A stretch of DNA of 64,000 nt. Source: Waddliaceae bacterium. GTDB taxonomy: Bacteria; Chlamydiota; Chlamydiia; Chlamydiales; GCA-2709385. The translations under genes were made by a program, and so were the position numbers. Positions 24,187-32,589 of this stretch are shown piece after piece (the first letter of the stretch is position 1; each line of letters opens with the position of its first letter). Under the pieces are notes generated by a model, which had not been told where the DNA came from, ran no database searches, and saw only the letters and a program-made list of their open reading frames with translations. The stretch covers positions 1-64,000 of the forward strand of contig PAQS01000021.1 of the NCBI GenBank assembly GCA_002709385.1. The letters run 5' to 3'.

Positions 24187-27183
24187 CTACAATTTCTGTT
24201 CTTTGTACACGATTTCATAAGCTTGAAGGATGTCTCCTTCTTGGATATTGTTGTTATCAAAAACAATACCACATTCAAGACCCTTGCTTACTTCGCGTAC
24301 GTCATCTTTGTGTCGCTTAATAGATTGAATTGGACCTGTCCAGATTACTTCGCCATCACGAACAATCCGGATACTATGGTTACGGTGAATCGTACCATCA
24401 GAAATAATACATCCAGCAATCTTACCTAAATGAGAAGACTTAAATACAGCGCGTACCTCAGCAGATCCACGATCGTGCTCTTCTGCAATACGGTCTAGTA
24501 ACTCAGTCATCATCTCAGTAATATGATCTACCGCATGATAAATAATATCATGAGTAATCACTCGTACACCAAGCTGCTTCACTAAAGATTCAGCATGACG
24601 CTCTACTTCAGTACGGAAACCAAGAACAATCGCTTTAGATGCCGCTGCAAGTGTGATATCAGCTTCAGATACTTCACCAACACCACAGAAAATGACTTCT
24701 AAGTTGACTTTGTCAGATTCAATCTTAAGAAGAGCTGTCTTTAAAGCTTCCGCAGAACCTTGTACGTCAGCACGGAGAACGACTTTTAGAGTCTTTTTCT
24801 CATCTTCAGAAGACTGCTGAAGCATAGATTCCAAGCTAATTGGTTTCTTCGTCATCTGACGTTTTTCACGCAGTTCTTGTTGACGCATCTCAGCAATTGC
24901 TTGAGCTTCTTTTTCATCAGCAACAACAATAAACTCACTTCCTGCAGAAGGGATTCCACTCAATCCTGTAATACGCACAGCTGTGGACGGGCCTGCAACT
25001 TCTAAAGCATGGTTGTGCTCGTTGTGCATTGTCTTCACATAACCCCAATGCTCATCAAAGACCATTGCGTCGCCTTTACGAAGTGAACCATTCTGAATAA
25101 GAACTGTAGCTACAGCACCTAAACCTTTGTGCATTTCAGCTTCAATAACTCGACCACGAGCACGAGAATTGGCATGTGCTCTAAGTTCAAGGACTTCTGC
25201 TTGAAGAGCTAACATCTCAAGAAGATCTTTAACCCCTTCTTTTGTGTGAGCTGAACAGTTCACAGTAATGGTTTGTCCACCCCAAGCTTCAGGAAGAAGG
25301 TCTTGCTCTGCAAGTTGACGGTATACAGTATCTGCATCAAAACCTGGCTTATCGCACTTGTTGATGGCAACAAGAAGAATCACACCAGCAGATTTCGCAT
25401 GTTGGATCGCTTCGATTGTTTGCTGACGCATACCTTCATCACCGGCAACAACAAGAACGACGATATCAGTAACTTCCGCTCCACGAGCACGCATAGCTGA
25501 GAAAGCTTCGTGACCAGGAGTATCTAATACTGTTAGAGGTCCTACATCTGTTGAACAGCTAAAGGCACCAATATGCTGAGTGATTGCTCCGGCTTCCCCA
25601 GCAGCAAGTTCAGAGCTACGAATAGCGTCAATCAAACTTGTCTTACCGTGGTCGACGTGACCCATGAAGGCTACGACTGGAGCTCTCAGTATCAGTTGAT
25701 CGGGATCAACTTCAGCAATCTCTTCCTGGATTGTCTTGTCTGTTACCTGTCTTCTTTCTTCTTCAGAAGTATCAATTGTGATTTCACAGCCAAACTCTTG
25801 ACCTAACAGTTGAATGGTTGTCTCGTCATCTAAAGCATCGTTTAGAGTCACGATCACACCTTGCATGAAAAGCTTGGTGATCAACTGAGAAGACTTCAAT
25901 TTCATTTCGTTTGCTAAAGTCTTCAGAAGAATAGGCAGGCGAATCGTCAGTTCTGTAGGTCTTACTGTTGTAAGTTCTGTATCTACTTTCTTAGACGAGT
26001 TACGCTTTTTGCGCCATCGAACTTGCCCATCCTCATCCATTCCGCCGCGTTGTCCGCGTCCTGTACGAGAGTAGGGGGCAGCTTTACCTGGTCGAAGGTC
26101 ACGGTACTCTTTTTTGTTACCGTTACCATTACCGCCACCACCTTTTCCAGATCCTGGTCGTCCTCCAGCACGGCCTGTTTCATTATCACCGGCATTTGCA
26201 TGGGGAGCTGGACGCTTCGGACGGCTATCTGATGCAGCTGAAGACTTCTTGTTTTCACCTTGACCGAACTCTTCTTTTTTCTTTGGTTCAGCAGTTGGCT
26301 TCTTCAAAAGGTCATTAACATGACGCCCTGTTGGCCCTAACTTCACTTTGGGTTTAATTAATCGCTCGATATGTGCAGGACGTGAAGGTCGCTTATCACC
26401 AAAGAGATTAGAGCGGTTTTTACGTTTTTCAGGTGTACGCCCTGGAGTAGCATTTGCTGCTCCTTGCTTACTAGCCTCTTTTTGCTGAGGAGCAGGAGGC
26501 ATTTCTTTTTTGACCACGGGCTTTTTCTTTGCTACAGGTGCTGTTTTAGGGAAGTTTGCTTGAGCAGGAGCTGGCTTTTCCTTCTTAGGGAGAGGAGCCT
26601 CTTTTGAAACTTCTTTCGGAGTTTCTTTAGCTTGCTCTACAACTTTTGCTTCCACTTCTTTTACTTCAATCTTAGTTTCTGGTTCTTCGACAACAGGAGC
26701 CTTTTGTGGCTTCATTTGTCGTTCTGCTTGTATACGAGCGACTTCTTCTGTATCAGCTGGTCCGCCTTCTAAAAGACGCTTAGCTTTTAAGATTTTTTCC
26801 GCTTCTCGTTCTTCTGCTGTTGGCTCGCTAACGGGAGTGGACTTAGCCTCTTCAGCCTTATCCTCCACTTCAGAGCTCTCTTCTACAGAACTCTCCTTAG
26901 AGATCTGTTGTTCTTCACCTTCTCCATCAAAATAAGAGCGTGATCGCGCTTTAACGCGCGGAGCTGTAGCTTCAGCTTCACCATTTTGCTGCTCGGTTAC
27001 TCCTGCATCTTTAGCAGTAACCTTGGTCTCTTTGGCTTTTTTATTTGCCGGCTTGCTCTTTTTCTCTTTAGCGTCAGGCTGAGATTCGTCTTTCTTTTTC
27101 TTGAGCTTTTTTTTAAGAGTACCAAGATTGAGCGCTTCTGCGAGCTGAGCATTCTTGATGTTAAGCTTGAGGTTTTTGGCCAA
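24187..27183 (-). CDS. infB: translation initiation factor IF-2
   Basis: A 998-residue IF-2 that delivers initiator tRNA to the 30S subunit. The first 400 residues are low-complexity (Lys, Glu, Ala, Pro, Gly), longer than in many bacteria. They begin with Lys-Asn-Leu-Lys-Leu-Asn-Ile-Lys-Asn-Ala-Gln-Leu, a start typical of chlamydial IF-2. The GTPase domain carries Gly-His-Val-Asp-His-Gly-Lys-Thr near residue 506, then Asp-Thr-Pro-Gly-His-Glu and Asn-Lys-Cys-Asp. Domains II, III and the tRNA-binding C-domain follow. The start codon is TTG at 27183, four bases after the nusA stop, with AGAGGA nine bases upstream. A rare start could limit expression. Confidence 0.96.
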   Translation of the reverse strand: MAKNLKLNIKNAQLAEALNLGTLKKKLKKKKDESQPDAKEKKSKPANKKAKETKVTAKDAGVTEQQNGEAEATAPRVKARSRSYFDGEGEEQQISKESSVEESSEVEDKAEEAKSTPVSEPTAEEREAEKILKAKRLLEGGPADTEEVARIQAERQMKPQKAPVVEEPETKIEVKEVEAKVVEQAKETPKEVSKEAPLPKKEKPAPAQANFPKTAPVAKKKPVVKKEMPPAPQQKEASKQGAANATPGRTPEKRKNRSNLFGDKRPSRPAHIERLIKPKVKLGPTGRHVNDLLKKPTAEPKKKEEFGQGENKKSSAASDSRPKRPAPHANAGDNETGRAGGRPGSGKGGGGNGNGNKKEYRDLRPGKAAPYSRTGRGQRGGMDEDGQVRWRKKRNSSKKVDTELTTVRPTELTIRLPILLKTLANEMKLKSSQLITKLFMQGVIVTLNDALDDETTIQLLGQEFGCEITIDTSEEERRQVTDKTIQEEIAEVDPDQLILRAPVVAFMGHVDHGKTSLIDAIRSSELAAGEAGAITQHIGAFSCSTDVGPLTVLDTPGHEAFSAMRARGAEVTDIVVLVVAGDEGMRQQTIEAIQHAKSAGVILLVAINKCDKPGFDADTVYRQLAEQDLLPEAWGGQTITVNCSAHTKEGVKDLLEMLALQAEVLELRAHANSRARGRVIEAEMHKGLGAVATVLIQNGSLRKGDAMVFDEHWGYVKTMHNEHNHALEVAGPSTAVRITGLSGIPSAGSEFIVVADEKEAQAIAEMRQQELREKRQMTKKPISLESMLQQSSEDEKKTLKVVLRADVQGSAEALKTALLKIESDKVNLEVIFCGVGEVSEADITLAAASKAIVLGFRTEVERHAESLVKQLGVRVITHDIIYHAVDHITEMMTELLDRIAEEHDRGSAEVRAVFKSSHLGKIAGCIISDGTIHRNHSIRIVRDGEVIWTGPIQSIKRHKDDVREVSKGLECGIVFDNNNIQEGDILQAYEIVYKEQKL

Positions 27184-27187
27184 TGGA

Positions 27188-28459
27188 CTATTTCCTCTGT
27201 TTGCTAATTTCTTCTAAGGCTTGTTCTGCCGTTTCTATGGAAACACCAGGGACTTTAGCGAGTTCTTCTGTACTTGCTTTTAAAAGGTCTCGAGGAGTTC
27301 TATATCCTTCAGCGAGTAGGTTTTCTACAATCAGAGGATTGATCGTCTCAAGACGTAACTCTTCATCTAAGGAAGCGTCATCAGATTCTATCAGCTCTAA
27401 GCGTTGCAGCTCAATTGCCTTATTATAATCTGTCATGCGCTCTGCTTCAAGGGTATGCCCGATCAACTTGCCGTTGAGTCGAATATTCATACCACGTTTA
27501 CCGATAACGGCGGCAAAGTTGTCGTCATCAACAACAATAGATACTACCCGCTCATCTTCGTTTACACTAATCTTGCGAATTTCGATTGGGTCTAAAGCGT
27601 TTTGCAGTAGCTCAATAGCATCGTCGGAATGAGGGATAATGTCAATCTTTTCATTGTGTAGCTCTCGGACGATATTCTTTACACGAATACCTCGCATTCC
27701 TACACAAGCTCCTACAGGGTCTACCTGTGGGTCTCTGCTGCTAACAGCTATTTTTGTGCGATAGCCAGCTTCTCTGACAATCTTTTCGATGATCACTGTT
27801 TCGTCGCTGATTTCAGGTACTTCTTGTAAAAATAACTGACGCACAAATTCTGGTGAACTACGAGATAAAATAACCTCAGCTCCACCGTTCTCTGTATCCT
27901 GTACTTCAGCTAAAAGTGCCGTAACACGCTCGCCAACTTGGTAGTGCTCGGTTTTAGGGTACTCTCTACCTGGCATTAAAGCTTCAACTTTTCCTAAGTC
28001 TACAACTAAGGTAGAGCCTCGGATAAAGCGTTTTACTGTCCCAGAGATGATTTCGTTAACACGGTGACGGTATTCTTCGTAGATCACATCTCTTTCAGCA
28101 CCACGAAGCTTTTGCGTGATGATCTGTCGGGCTTTTTGAGCAGCAATGCGACCAAAATTACTTGGTGTCATAGCTACATCGATAAATTGACCGATTTCGC
28201 AGTCAGGGTCTAGTTCTTGTGCATCTTCTAAGGAAATCTCAAGAGCTGTGTGTTCTACTTTTTCCACGATCTCTTTTTCGCAATAAACTTCAATAGCACC
28301 GTTACGTGGTTGAATTTCCACACGTACCTTAGCATCTTCGTCAATACTGCGACGCGCTGCAACTTCTAGAGATTCCTCAATCGCTTTGATGATGACGTCA
28401 CGTTTGATCCCTTTCTCTCTTTCGAGGTAATCAAAAACGGCGATTAGGTCTTTGTTCAT
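27188..28459 (-). CDS. nusA: transcription termination/antitermination factor NusA
   Basis: A 423-residue NusA. It has the N-terminal RNA-polymerase-binding domain (about 1-130), an S1 domain (about 135-200, with Val-Lys-Arg-Phe-Ile-Arg-Gly-Ser) and two KH domains. Landmarks are Asp-Pro-Val-Gly-Ala-Cys-Val-Gly-Met-Arg-Gly near residue 248 and Ala-Ala-Val-Ile-Gly-Lys-Arg-Gly-Met-Asn near 320. A helix-hairpin-helix-like C-terminal stretch ends the protein, and the two acidic repeats of E. coli NusA are absent. It modulates pausing, termination and antitermination. It lies between rpsA and infB, in the same order as CT097 in Chlamydia, and is preceded by a set of hairpins. Confidence 0.95.
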   Translation of the reverse strand: MNKDLIAVFDYLEREKGIKRDVIIKAIEESLEVAARRSIDEDAKVRVEIQPRNGAIEVYCEKEIVEKVEHTALEISLEDAQELDPDCEIGQFIDVAMTPSNFGRIAAQKARQIITQKLRGAERDVIYEEYRHRVNEIISGTVKRFIRGSTLVVDLGKVEALMPGREYPKTEHYQVGERVTALLAEVQDTENGGAEVILSRSSPEFVRQLFLQEVPEISDETVIIEKIVREAGYRTKIAVSSRDPQVDPVGACVGMRGIRVKNIVRELHNEKIDIIPHSDDAIELLQNALDPIEIRKISVNEDERVVSIVVDDDNFAAVIGKRGMNIRLNGKLIGHTLEAERMTDYNKAIELQRLELIESDDASLDEELRLETINPLIVENLLAEGYRTPRDLLKASTEELAKVPGVSIETAEQALEEISKQRK

Positions 28460-28496
28460 TTTTAAGCCCTGTTAAGTCTTTTTAGGTGAATGGCAA

Positions 28497-28522
28497 AAAA
28501 CCGAAGACAAAGCTTCGGTTTT
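28497..28522 (-). terminator. intrinsic terminator between rpsA and nusA
   Basis: On the minus strand AAAACCGAAG pairs with CTTCGGTTTT around a 6-base loop and runs on into further T (arms 28513-28522 and 28497-28506, T run to 28495). It lies about 35 bases before the nusA ATG. It may end most rpsA transcripts and set a lower level of nusA-infB expression, or respond to NusA itself. Confidence 0.7.
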
Positions 28523-28547
28523 CAGCAGCATCAAAAAGTAACTGCTT

Positions 28548-28571
28548 GGAAATTTCCCAAAAGAAATTTCC
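28548..28571. repeat. perfect inverted repeat in the rpsA-nusA spacer
   Basis: GGAAATTTC and GAAATTTCC pair over 9 bp with a 6-base loop. It is one of several consecutive hairpins between rpsA and nusA and has no T run after it. Confidence 0.55.
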
Positions 28572-28572
28572 A

Positions 28573-28611
28573 GGTGCCCACGGGTTAGGTGGGCACCCCT
28601 CAGAAGAGGGG
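28573..28611. repeat. two overlapping GC-rich inverted repeats after rpsA
   Basis: GGTGCCCAC (28573-28581) and GTGGGCACC (28589-28597) pair over 9 bp. The right arm overlaps a second hairpin, CCCCTC-AGAA-GAGGGG (28596-28611), so the two are mutually exclusive at the shared bases. They lie directly after the rpsA stop and could block 3' exonucleases or act as a processing site. Confidence 0.55.
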
Positions 28612-28618
28612 ATTCGGA

Positions 28619-30370
28619 CTAGTCCTCATCACGCTCTTCGTTTTCTTCTTCAGAGTAACCTTCAGAAAAATCTTCTTCTCCTTGGCCCGGAGTAGTGACA
28701 ACGATATCGTCATAGTCTACGTCACTCTCACCAATCAAAAATTCTTTGATTGAAAGCGCAATTTTCTTGTGCTCTGGATCAAGACGAATGACTTTTGCTG
28801 TCACATCGTCACCTTTAGAGACAACATCTTCTACCTTGCCAAACGCTTGGTCAGATAGTTCAGTTACGTGAATAAGACCCTCTAGCCCATTGTCAAGCTC
28901 AACAAAAGCACCAAATGCAGTTGTTTTGCTGATGATACCACGAACAAGACTTCCTACAGGCATTGTTGCTTCAATTGTTTCCCAAGGGTTCTTGGTCAAT
29001 TGCTTAATACCTAAAGTGATCTTCTTACTTTCTTTGTCTACAGATAAAATCTGCGCTTCAACTTGGTCGCCTTTGTTTAGCATCTCTGAAGGGTGAGACA
29101 CTTTCTTGATCCAGCTAAGGTCAGAAATGTGAATCAATCCATCAATACCTGGCTCTAAAGCAACGAAAGCACCATAGTTAGTCAAGCTGCGGATTTCAGC
29201 TGAAACAGGAGTGCCAACAGGATACTTGTTCTCTACTTCATCCCAAGGGTTGTGCTCTGTCTGTTTGATACCAAGAGAAATTTTACCTTCTTCTTTCTGT
29301 ACAGACAAGACTACTGCATCAACTTCTTCGCCTTTTGTAACAACTTCACTTGGATCTGTTACGTTTTTCACCCAAGACATTTCAGATACGTGGATTAGAC
29401 CCTCGATACCTGGCTCAATCTCAATGAACGCACCGTAAGGAAGTAAGTTAACAATCTTACCACGAACACGAGTTCCTGGAGGGTATCTCTGCTCGATTTC
29501 GTCCCAAGGATTGCTTTCTTTCTGCTTAAGCCCAAGAGCAACACGACCTTTTTCACGATCAACGCTTAAGATCATCACTTCAAGCTTTTCACCAAGCTCA
29601 ACCATCTCAGATGGGTGCTTGATACGCTTCCAAGTCATGTCTGTAATGTGCAATAGACCATCAATGCCGTCTAGATCTAAGAATACACCGAAGTCAGTGA
29701 TGTTCTTCACAACACCTTCACGTGTGTCGCCTTCTTTAATTGTTTCTAGCAACTCAGCCTTCTTAGAAATACGCTCAGCTTCTAGTAACTCACGACGAGA
29801 TACAACAACGTTCTTACGCTCGATGTTGATTTTTAGAATCTTAAACTCGAATGTTTTGCCGATGTAGTCATCAAGATTCTTGATGCGCTTGTTGTCGATC
29901 TGAGATCCAGGAAGGAAAGCTTCCATCCCGATGTCTACCATCAAACCACCTTTTACGCGGCGAGTAATACAACCGGTAACGATAGATCCTTCTTCACAAG
30001 TCTCAAGAATGTGCTCCCACTGACGAAGGCGCTCTGCTTTCTCTCTCGATAATACGATCTGTCCGTTTTCATCTTCAGCTTGGTCAAGGAAAACTTCAAC
30101 TTCACCGTCTAAAATAATGTCTTCAGGGTCAGAAAACTCTTCGATTGGAACAAGGCCTTCTGATTTGAGGCCAACATCTACAACAACGTGATCTTTTGTG
30201 ATTTCAACAATGCAACCTTTCAAAATGTTGCCAGGAATTGTAGCATCAGATGCACTGTCATCAGCATCATCATCGCCAGCATCCATTAGACTGCGGAATT
30301 CTGCCGCATCATCATCATGAAAATCAACGTCATCCAGAATGTTAGTATCTTCCCAAGGGTCTTTAGTCAT
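28619..30370 (-). CDS. rpsA: 30S ribosomal protein S1
   Basis: A 583-residue S1 with six S1 (OB-fold) repeats, the normal number for Gram-negative bacteria. The repeats begin near residues 46, 130, 213, 300, 387 and 473, most with the signature Gly-Ala-Phe-(Val/Ile)-Glu-Leu and Gly-Leu-Ile-His-(Val/Ile)-Ser-Glu. An acidic N-terminal extension, rich in Asp, and an acidic C-terminal tail flank them. S1 brings mRNA to the small subunit. The gene heads the leftward nusA-infB-rbfA-truB block and has its own promoter and a long leader with competing hairpins, which hints at autogenous control. AAGGAG lies 10 bases before the ATG. Confidence 0.96.
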   Translation of the reverse strand: MTKDPWEDTNILDDVDFHDDDAAEFRSLMDAGDDDADDSASDATIPGNILKGCIVEITKDHVVVDVGLKSEGLVPIEEFSDPEDIILDGEVEVFLDQAEDENGQIVLSREKAERLRQWEHILETCEEGSIVTGCITRRVKGGLMVDIGMEAFLPGSQIDNKRIKNLDDYIGKTFEFKILKINIERKNVVVSRRELLEAERISKKAELLETIKEGDTREGVVKNITDFGVFLDLDGIDGLLHITDMTWKRIKHPSEMVELGEKLEVMILSVDREKGRVALGLKQKESNPWDEIEQRYPPGTRVRGKIVNLLPYGAFIEIEPGIEGLIHVSEMSWVKNVTDPSEVVTKGEEVDAVVLSVQKEEGKISLGIKQTEHNPWDEVENKYPVGTPVSAEIRSLTNYGAFVALEPGIDGLIHISDLSWIKKVSHPSEMLNKGDQVEAQILSVDKESKKITLGIKQLTKNPWETIEATMPVGSLVRGIISKTTAFGAFVELDNGLEGLIHVTELSDQAFGKVEDVVSKGDDVTAKVIRLDPEHKKIALSIKEFLIGESDVDYDDIVVTTPGQGEEDFSEGYSEEENEERDED

Positions 30371-30479
30371 GTAAGGGTTACTCCTTATTTTCAGGCTAAA
30401 GCAAGAAGTTTAACAGGAACTAATTAATAAAAGCAATTTAGTAGTTGTTTTTGTAGAACTTAGGATTTGAACCATATTG

Positions 30480-30543
30480 GAAAAAATACAGACTACTAGC
30501 CACATCTACAAGGCTAAGGTTCGGTCTTGCTAGCCGAAAATAC
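30480..30543 (-). promoter_or_regulatory. structured rpsA leader with competing hairpins
   Basis: On the minus strand GGCTA, TAGCC and GGCTA occur in turn, so the middle TAGCC can pair with either flanking copy. The first pairing closes over GCAAGACCGAACCT, the second over TTGTAGATGT. Such alternative pairing is typical of leaders that switch structure. Chance is possible with 5-base arms. Confidence 0.35.
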
Positions 30544-30549
30544 AGGAAC

Positions 30550-30578
30550 AGAATAACAGAGTTCTTTCTCTAAATCAA
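30550..30578 (-). promoter_or_regulatory. promoter of rpsA
   Basis: TTGATT (-35, 30573-30578) and TATTCT (-10, 30550-30555) are 17 bases apart on the minus strand, and TGT precedes the -10, giving a TGn extension. Transcription would start near 30543 and leave a leader of about 170 bases before rpsA. Confidence 0.6.
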
Positions 30579-30646
30579 GAATTAGAGTGAAAAGGGGGAA
30601 AAACATAAAAAAATCACAGTTTTCAACGAGGGGTAACCCAAGAAAG

Positions 30647-30675
30647 TTGTTAAATAATGTTTTAAATTCTATCTT
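30647..30675 (+). promoter_or_regulatory. promoter of the 84-residue protein gene
   Basis: TTGTTA (30647-30652) and TATCTT (30670-30675) are 17 bases apart. The start point would fall near 30682, just before the GGGAGGAAG ribosome-binding site, giving a short leader. Spacing and position support a real transcript for the small gene. Confidence 0.45.
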
Positions 30676-30701
30676 GAATTTTCTTTGGGAGGAAGTTGAA
30701 G

Positions 30702-30956
30702 ATGAAAGTAGATGGTGATAATTTTGATTTACCTATAGTGACGGAACCTGAATTTGAGTCTGGCAATTTGGATGGAAGAGTTGTAAAGGTCCTAGGTGGT
30801 GAAAATACTCAGGAAAAAATTAAAGGAACAGTTCGAAAGGTTTGTTCGGTCGTTGAGCAATTTTTATTGACGCTTCTACAATGCTTGGCTGTAACGGTTC
30901 AATTAGGGCAGGTATTAATGGCTTTTACTGCAGAATTGGAACCGGCTGTGAGTTAA
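30702..30956 (+). CDS. small hypothetical protein
   Basis: An 84-residue protein with no family I recognise. Residues 1-40 are acidic and polar. Residues 48-75 form one long hydrophobic or amphipathic helix (Val-Glu-Gln-Phe-Leu-Leu-Thr-Leu-Leu-Gln and on), with two Cys. The layout, a polar head and a single hydrophobic helix, resembles small secretion components or membrane peptides, but nothing specific matches. ATG 30702 was chosen because GGGAGG lies nine bases upstream; a TTG six bases earlier is less likely. A promoter with 17-base spacing precedes it. It ends four bases before the stop of the convergent QueD gene. Confidence 0.6.
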   Translation: MKVDGDNFDLPIVTEPEFESGNLDGRVVKVLGGENTQEKIKGTVRKVCSVVEQFLLTLLQCLAVTVQLGQVLMAFTAELEPAVS

Positions 30957-30960
30957 CGTT

Positions 30961-31326
30961 TTATCCAAAATAACGAACACGTGAAGTGGCAGTCTCTTCT
31001 AGGGTGATACAATGCAGATCATCTAATAAAGGATTAAGGAAGTCAAAAATCCATTTTGCGATGAATTCCGCTGTGGGAGAGTCTGTCTTTAAAGTGTCGT
31101 TTAGCCAGTGGTGATCTAAGTAGTCTTTGATCATTTGTTTAACAATGCTGGAAACATCAGAAAAATCAATAAGCATGTTCGTTTTTGGTCCGTTCTTATG
31201 CAAGTTGTTGCCGCGCAAGGTTACGGTTAGGCCATAAGAGTGTCCGTGGGGTCGGCTGCATTTTCCGTCGTGATGAGTAAGAACGTGTCCTGCTTCGAAA
31301 GTAAAAGTTTTTTCTAGTTCGTACAT
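30961..31326 (-). CDS. queD: 6-carboxytetrahydropterin synthase QueD (PTPS family)
   Basis: A 121-residue pterin-synthase-fold enzyme of normal length. The zinc-binding and catalytic residues are visible: His14 in Glu-Ala-Gly-His, Cys23, and the His-Gly-His at residues 27-29. Later come Asp-His-His-Trp-Leu-Asn and Pro-Thr-Ala-Glu-Phe-Ile-Ala, and the closing Glu-Glu-Thr that binds the pterin. QueD makes 6-carboxy-tetrahydropterin, the first committed step toward queuosine in tRNA. No other queuosine gene is nearby, so a pterin role remains possible. It follows the glycosyltransferase gene by 8 bases in the same direction and is probably co-transcribed. Confidence 0.88.
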   Translation of the reverse strand: MYELEKTFTFEAGHVLTHHDGKCSRPHGHSYGLTVTLRGNNLHKNGPKTNMLIDFSDVSSIVKQMIKDYLDHHWLNDTLKTDSPTAEFIAKWIFDFLNPLLDDLHCITLEETATSRVRYFG

Positions 31327-31334
31327 TGTGTTTT

Positions 31335-32477
31335 TTAGTTTTCTTTTGGTTTTTGAAGTTTTTTATATAATTCTTTGATCATAGGTGAATTGGGAGCAAG
31401 CTGATGCGCTCGTTTAGCGTGGGACTGTGCTTCAGGAAACTGCTTGTTGCGAATGTATATGGTAGCTAAGGTGTAGTGGTACAAAGGTTCTTTTTTAAAC
31501 AAGGGCATGCGGCTTTTTAGGGTTTTTGCTGCGTGATGGGTATCTTTTTCGTTTACATGGCATTGTGCAAGAGCAAGATGAAACTCTAGATTTTTAGGGT
31601 CTTGCTCAATCATGCTTTCGCAAGTTTGGATAGCGCCTTGGATATCTTTTCGTTCTATGTGAGTATTGATGAGTAGCTTGTGGATATGTGGGTCTTTCGG
31701 CGCTTTTTCAATAGCTTTTTCAAGTACTTTTAGTCGTTCTTCTGGATTTTCGATAAATCGAGCAGCTTCAAAAAGAGTTTTTGGGTCATTTGTGCTGTTG
31801 ATTTTTTCTTGAAGAGAGCGAGCTATGTCGCCGTATAGTTGGCGTTTTTTTTCAGCTTTGCCTTCAAGATCTAGCATGCCAAAGTGATGGATGCATACTC
31901 CTTCGATTTTACCCATGCGATTTCTATAAGGGCTACCCTCGTCGCTGATTACTTCGTGGATAGGGGAAACCCAACGATACCCGCGGTGGTTTTTGAATAG
32001 GCGAACAAGACTCGTTTGGCGGTATCCATAGTCCTTTTCACTATTCATTAGAGAGCGGTAGGAGTTATCGGGAGCTGTGTATTCAAGGAGGTAATCGGCG
32101 TTGTGTTCAAGAATTGTGGATTCTTTGATGTAGTTTTTAATAGGAATATCAAAGCAATCAGCAACGTTTTCTTTGAGATAATATAAAATTTGTTCTTGGT
32201 TTTCTGTGTCTATCCATTCGTCGGCATCTAAAGATAATACCCATTTTCCTGTACATAAACTTAAAGCGTGGTTGCGGGCAGCAGCGAAATTATCAAACCA
32301 ATCGAGGGAGTGGGGTTTGATGCCGGCTTCTTGTAAAATGTTTTTAGTGTTATCTTTAGATCCGGTATCCACGATGATCCATTCATCAAAAAACGATTTG
32401 TGCCGTTTAATAAAGTCGGGAAGGTTCCTTTCTTCATTTTTTACAATCATACATAAAGAGATTTCTGGTTGACTCAT
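31335..32477 (-). CDS. GT2 family glycosyltransferase with TPR domain
   Basis: A 380-residue protein. Residues 1-230 are a family 2 glycosyltransferase (GT-A fold): Ser-Leu-Cys-Met-Ile-Val-Lys-Asn-Glu-Glu at the start, Trp-Ile-Ile-Val-Asp-Thr-Gly-Ser near 33, and the metal-binding Leu-Asp-Ala-Asp-Glu near 83. Residues 240-375 form three to four tetratricopeptide repeats. This architecture is common in bacterial transferases that modify proteins or surface glycans. The acceptor is unknown. No membrane segment is seen, so it acts in the cytosol. ATG 32477 is the only reasonable start; the downstream queD is 8 bases away. Confidence 0.88.
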   Translation of the reverse strand: MSQPEISLCMIVKNEERNLPDFIKRHKSFFDEWIIVDTGSKDNTKNILQEAGIKPHSLDWFDNFAAARNHALSLCTGKWVLSLDADEWIDTENQEQILYYLKENVADCFDIPIKNYIKESTILEHNADYLLEYTAPDNSYRSLMNSEKDYGYRQTSLVRLFKNHRGYRWVSPIHEVISDEGSPYRNRMGKIEGVCIHHFGMLDLEGKAEKKRQLYGDIARSLQEKINSTNDPKTLFEAARFIENPEERLKVLEKAIEKAPKDPHIHKLLINTHIERKDIQGAIQTCESMIEQDPKNLEFHLALAQCHVNEKDTHHAAKTLKSRMPLFKKEPLYHYTLATIYIRNKQFPEAQSHAKRAHQLAPNSPMIKELYKKLQKPKEN

Positions 32478-32589
32478 CTTCCTACACCTAGTATCCTGAG
32501 CGTCCTGTTACCTCTTTTTATCGTTTAAATTTTAAAAGTGCACGGCGATTATTGTAGCAAAAAAGAGGTTTTATTCCAATTAACTGGTT

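Larger units (their letters stand above)
30371..30701. other. divergent intergenic region with rpsA leader and two promoters
   Basis: About 330 bases between divergent genes. The left 170 bases are the rpsA 5' leader. The promoter of rpsA (30550-30578) and the promoter of the small gene to the right (30647-30675) are back to back, separated by an AT-rich spacer. No tRNA gene was found, although a GGTTCAAATCC-like string is present. Confidence 0.6.

Noticed and set aside
25983-26258. Long open frames in other registers within infB, rpsA and the sctV region
   Set aside because: They lie wholly inside strongly supported genes, have odd composition and lack ribosome-binding sites; they are shadows.
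30471-30481. String GGTTCAAATCC on the minus strand, like a tRNA T-loop
   Set aside because: The flanking bases do not form a T-stem (only two of five pairs) and no acceptor or anticodon arm can be built around it.
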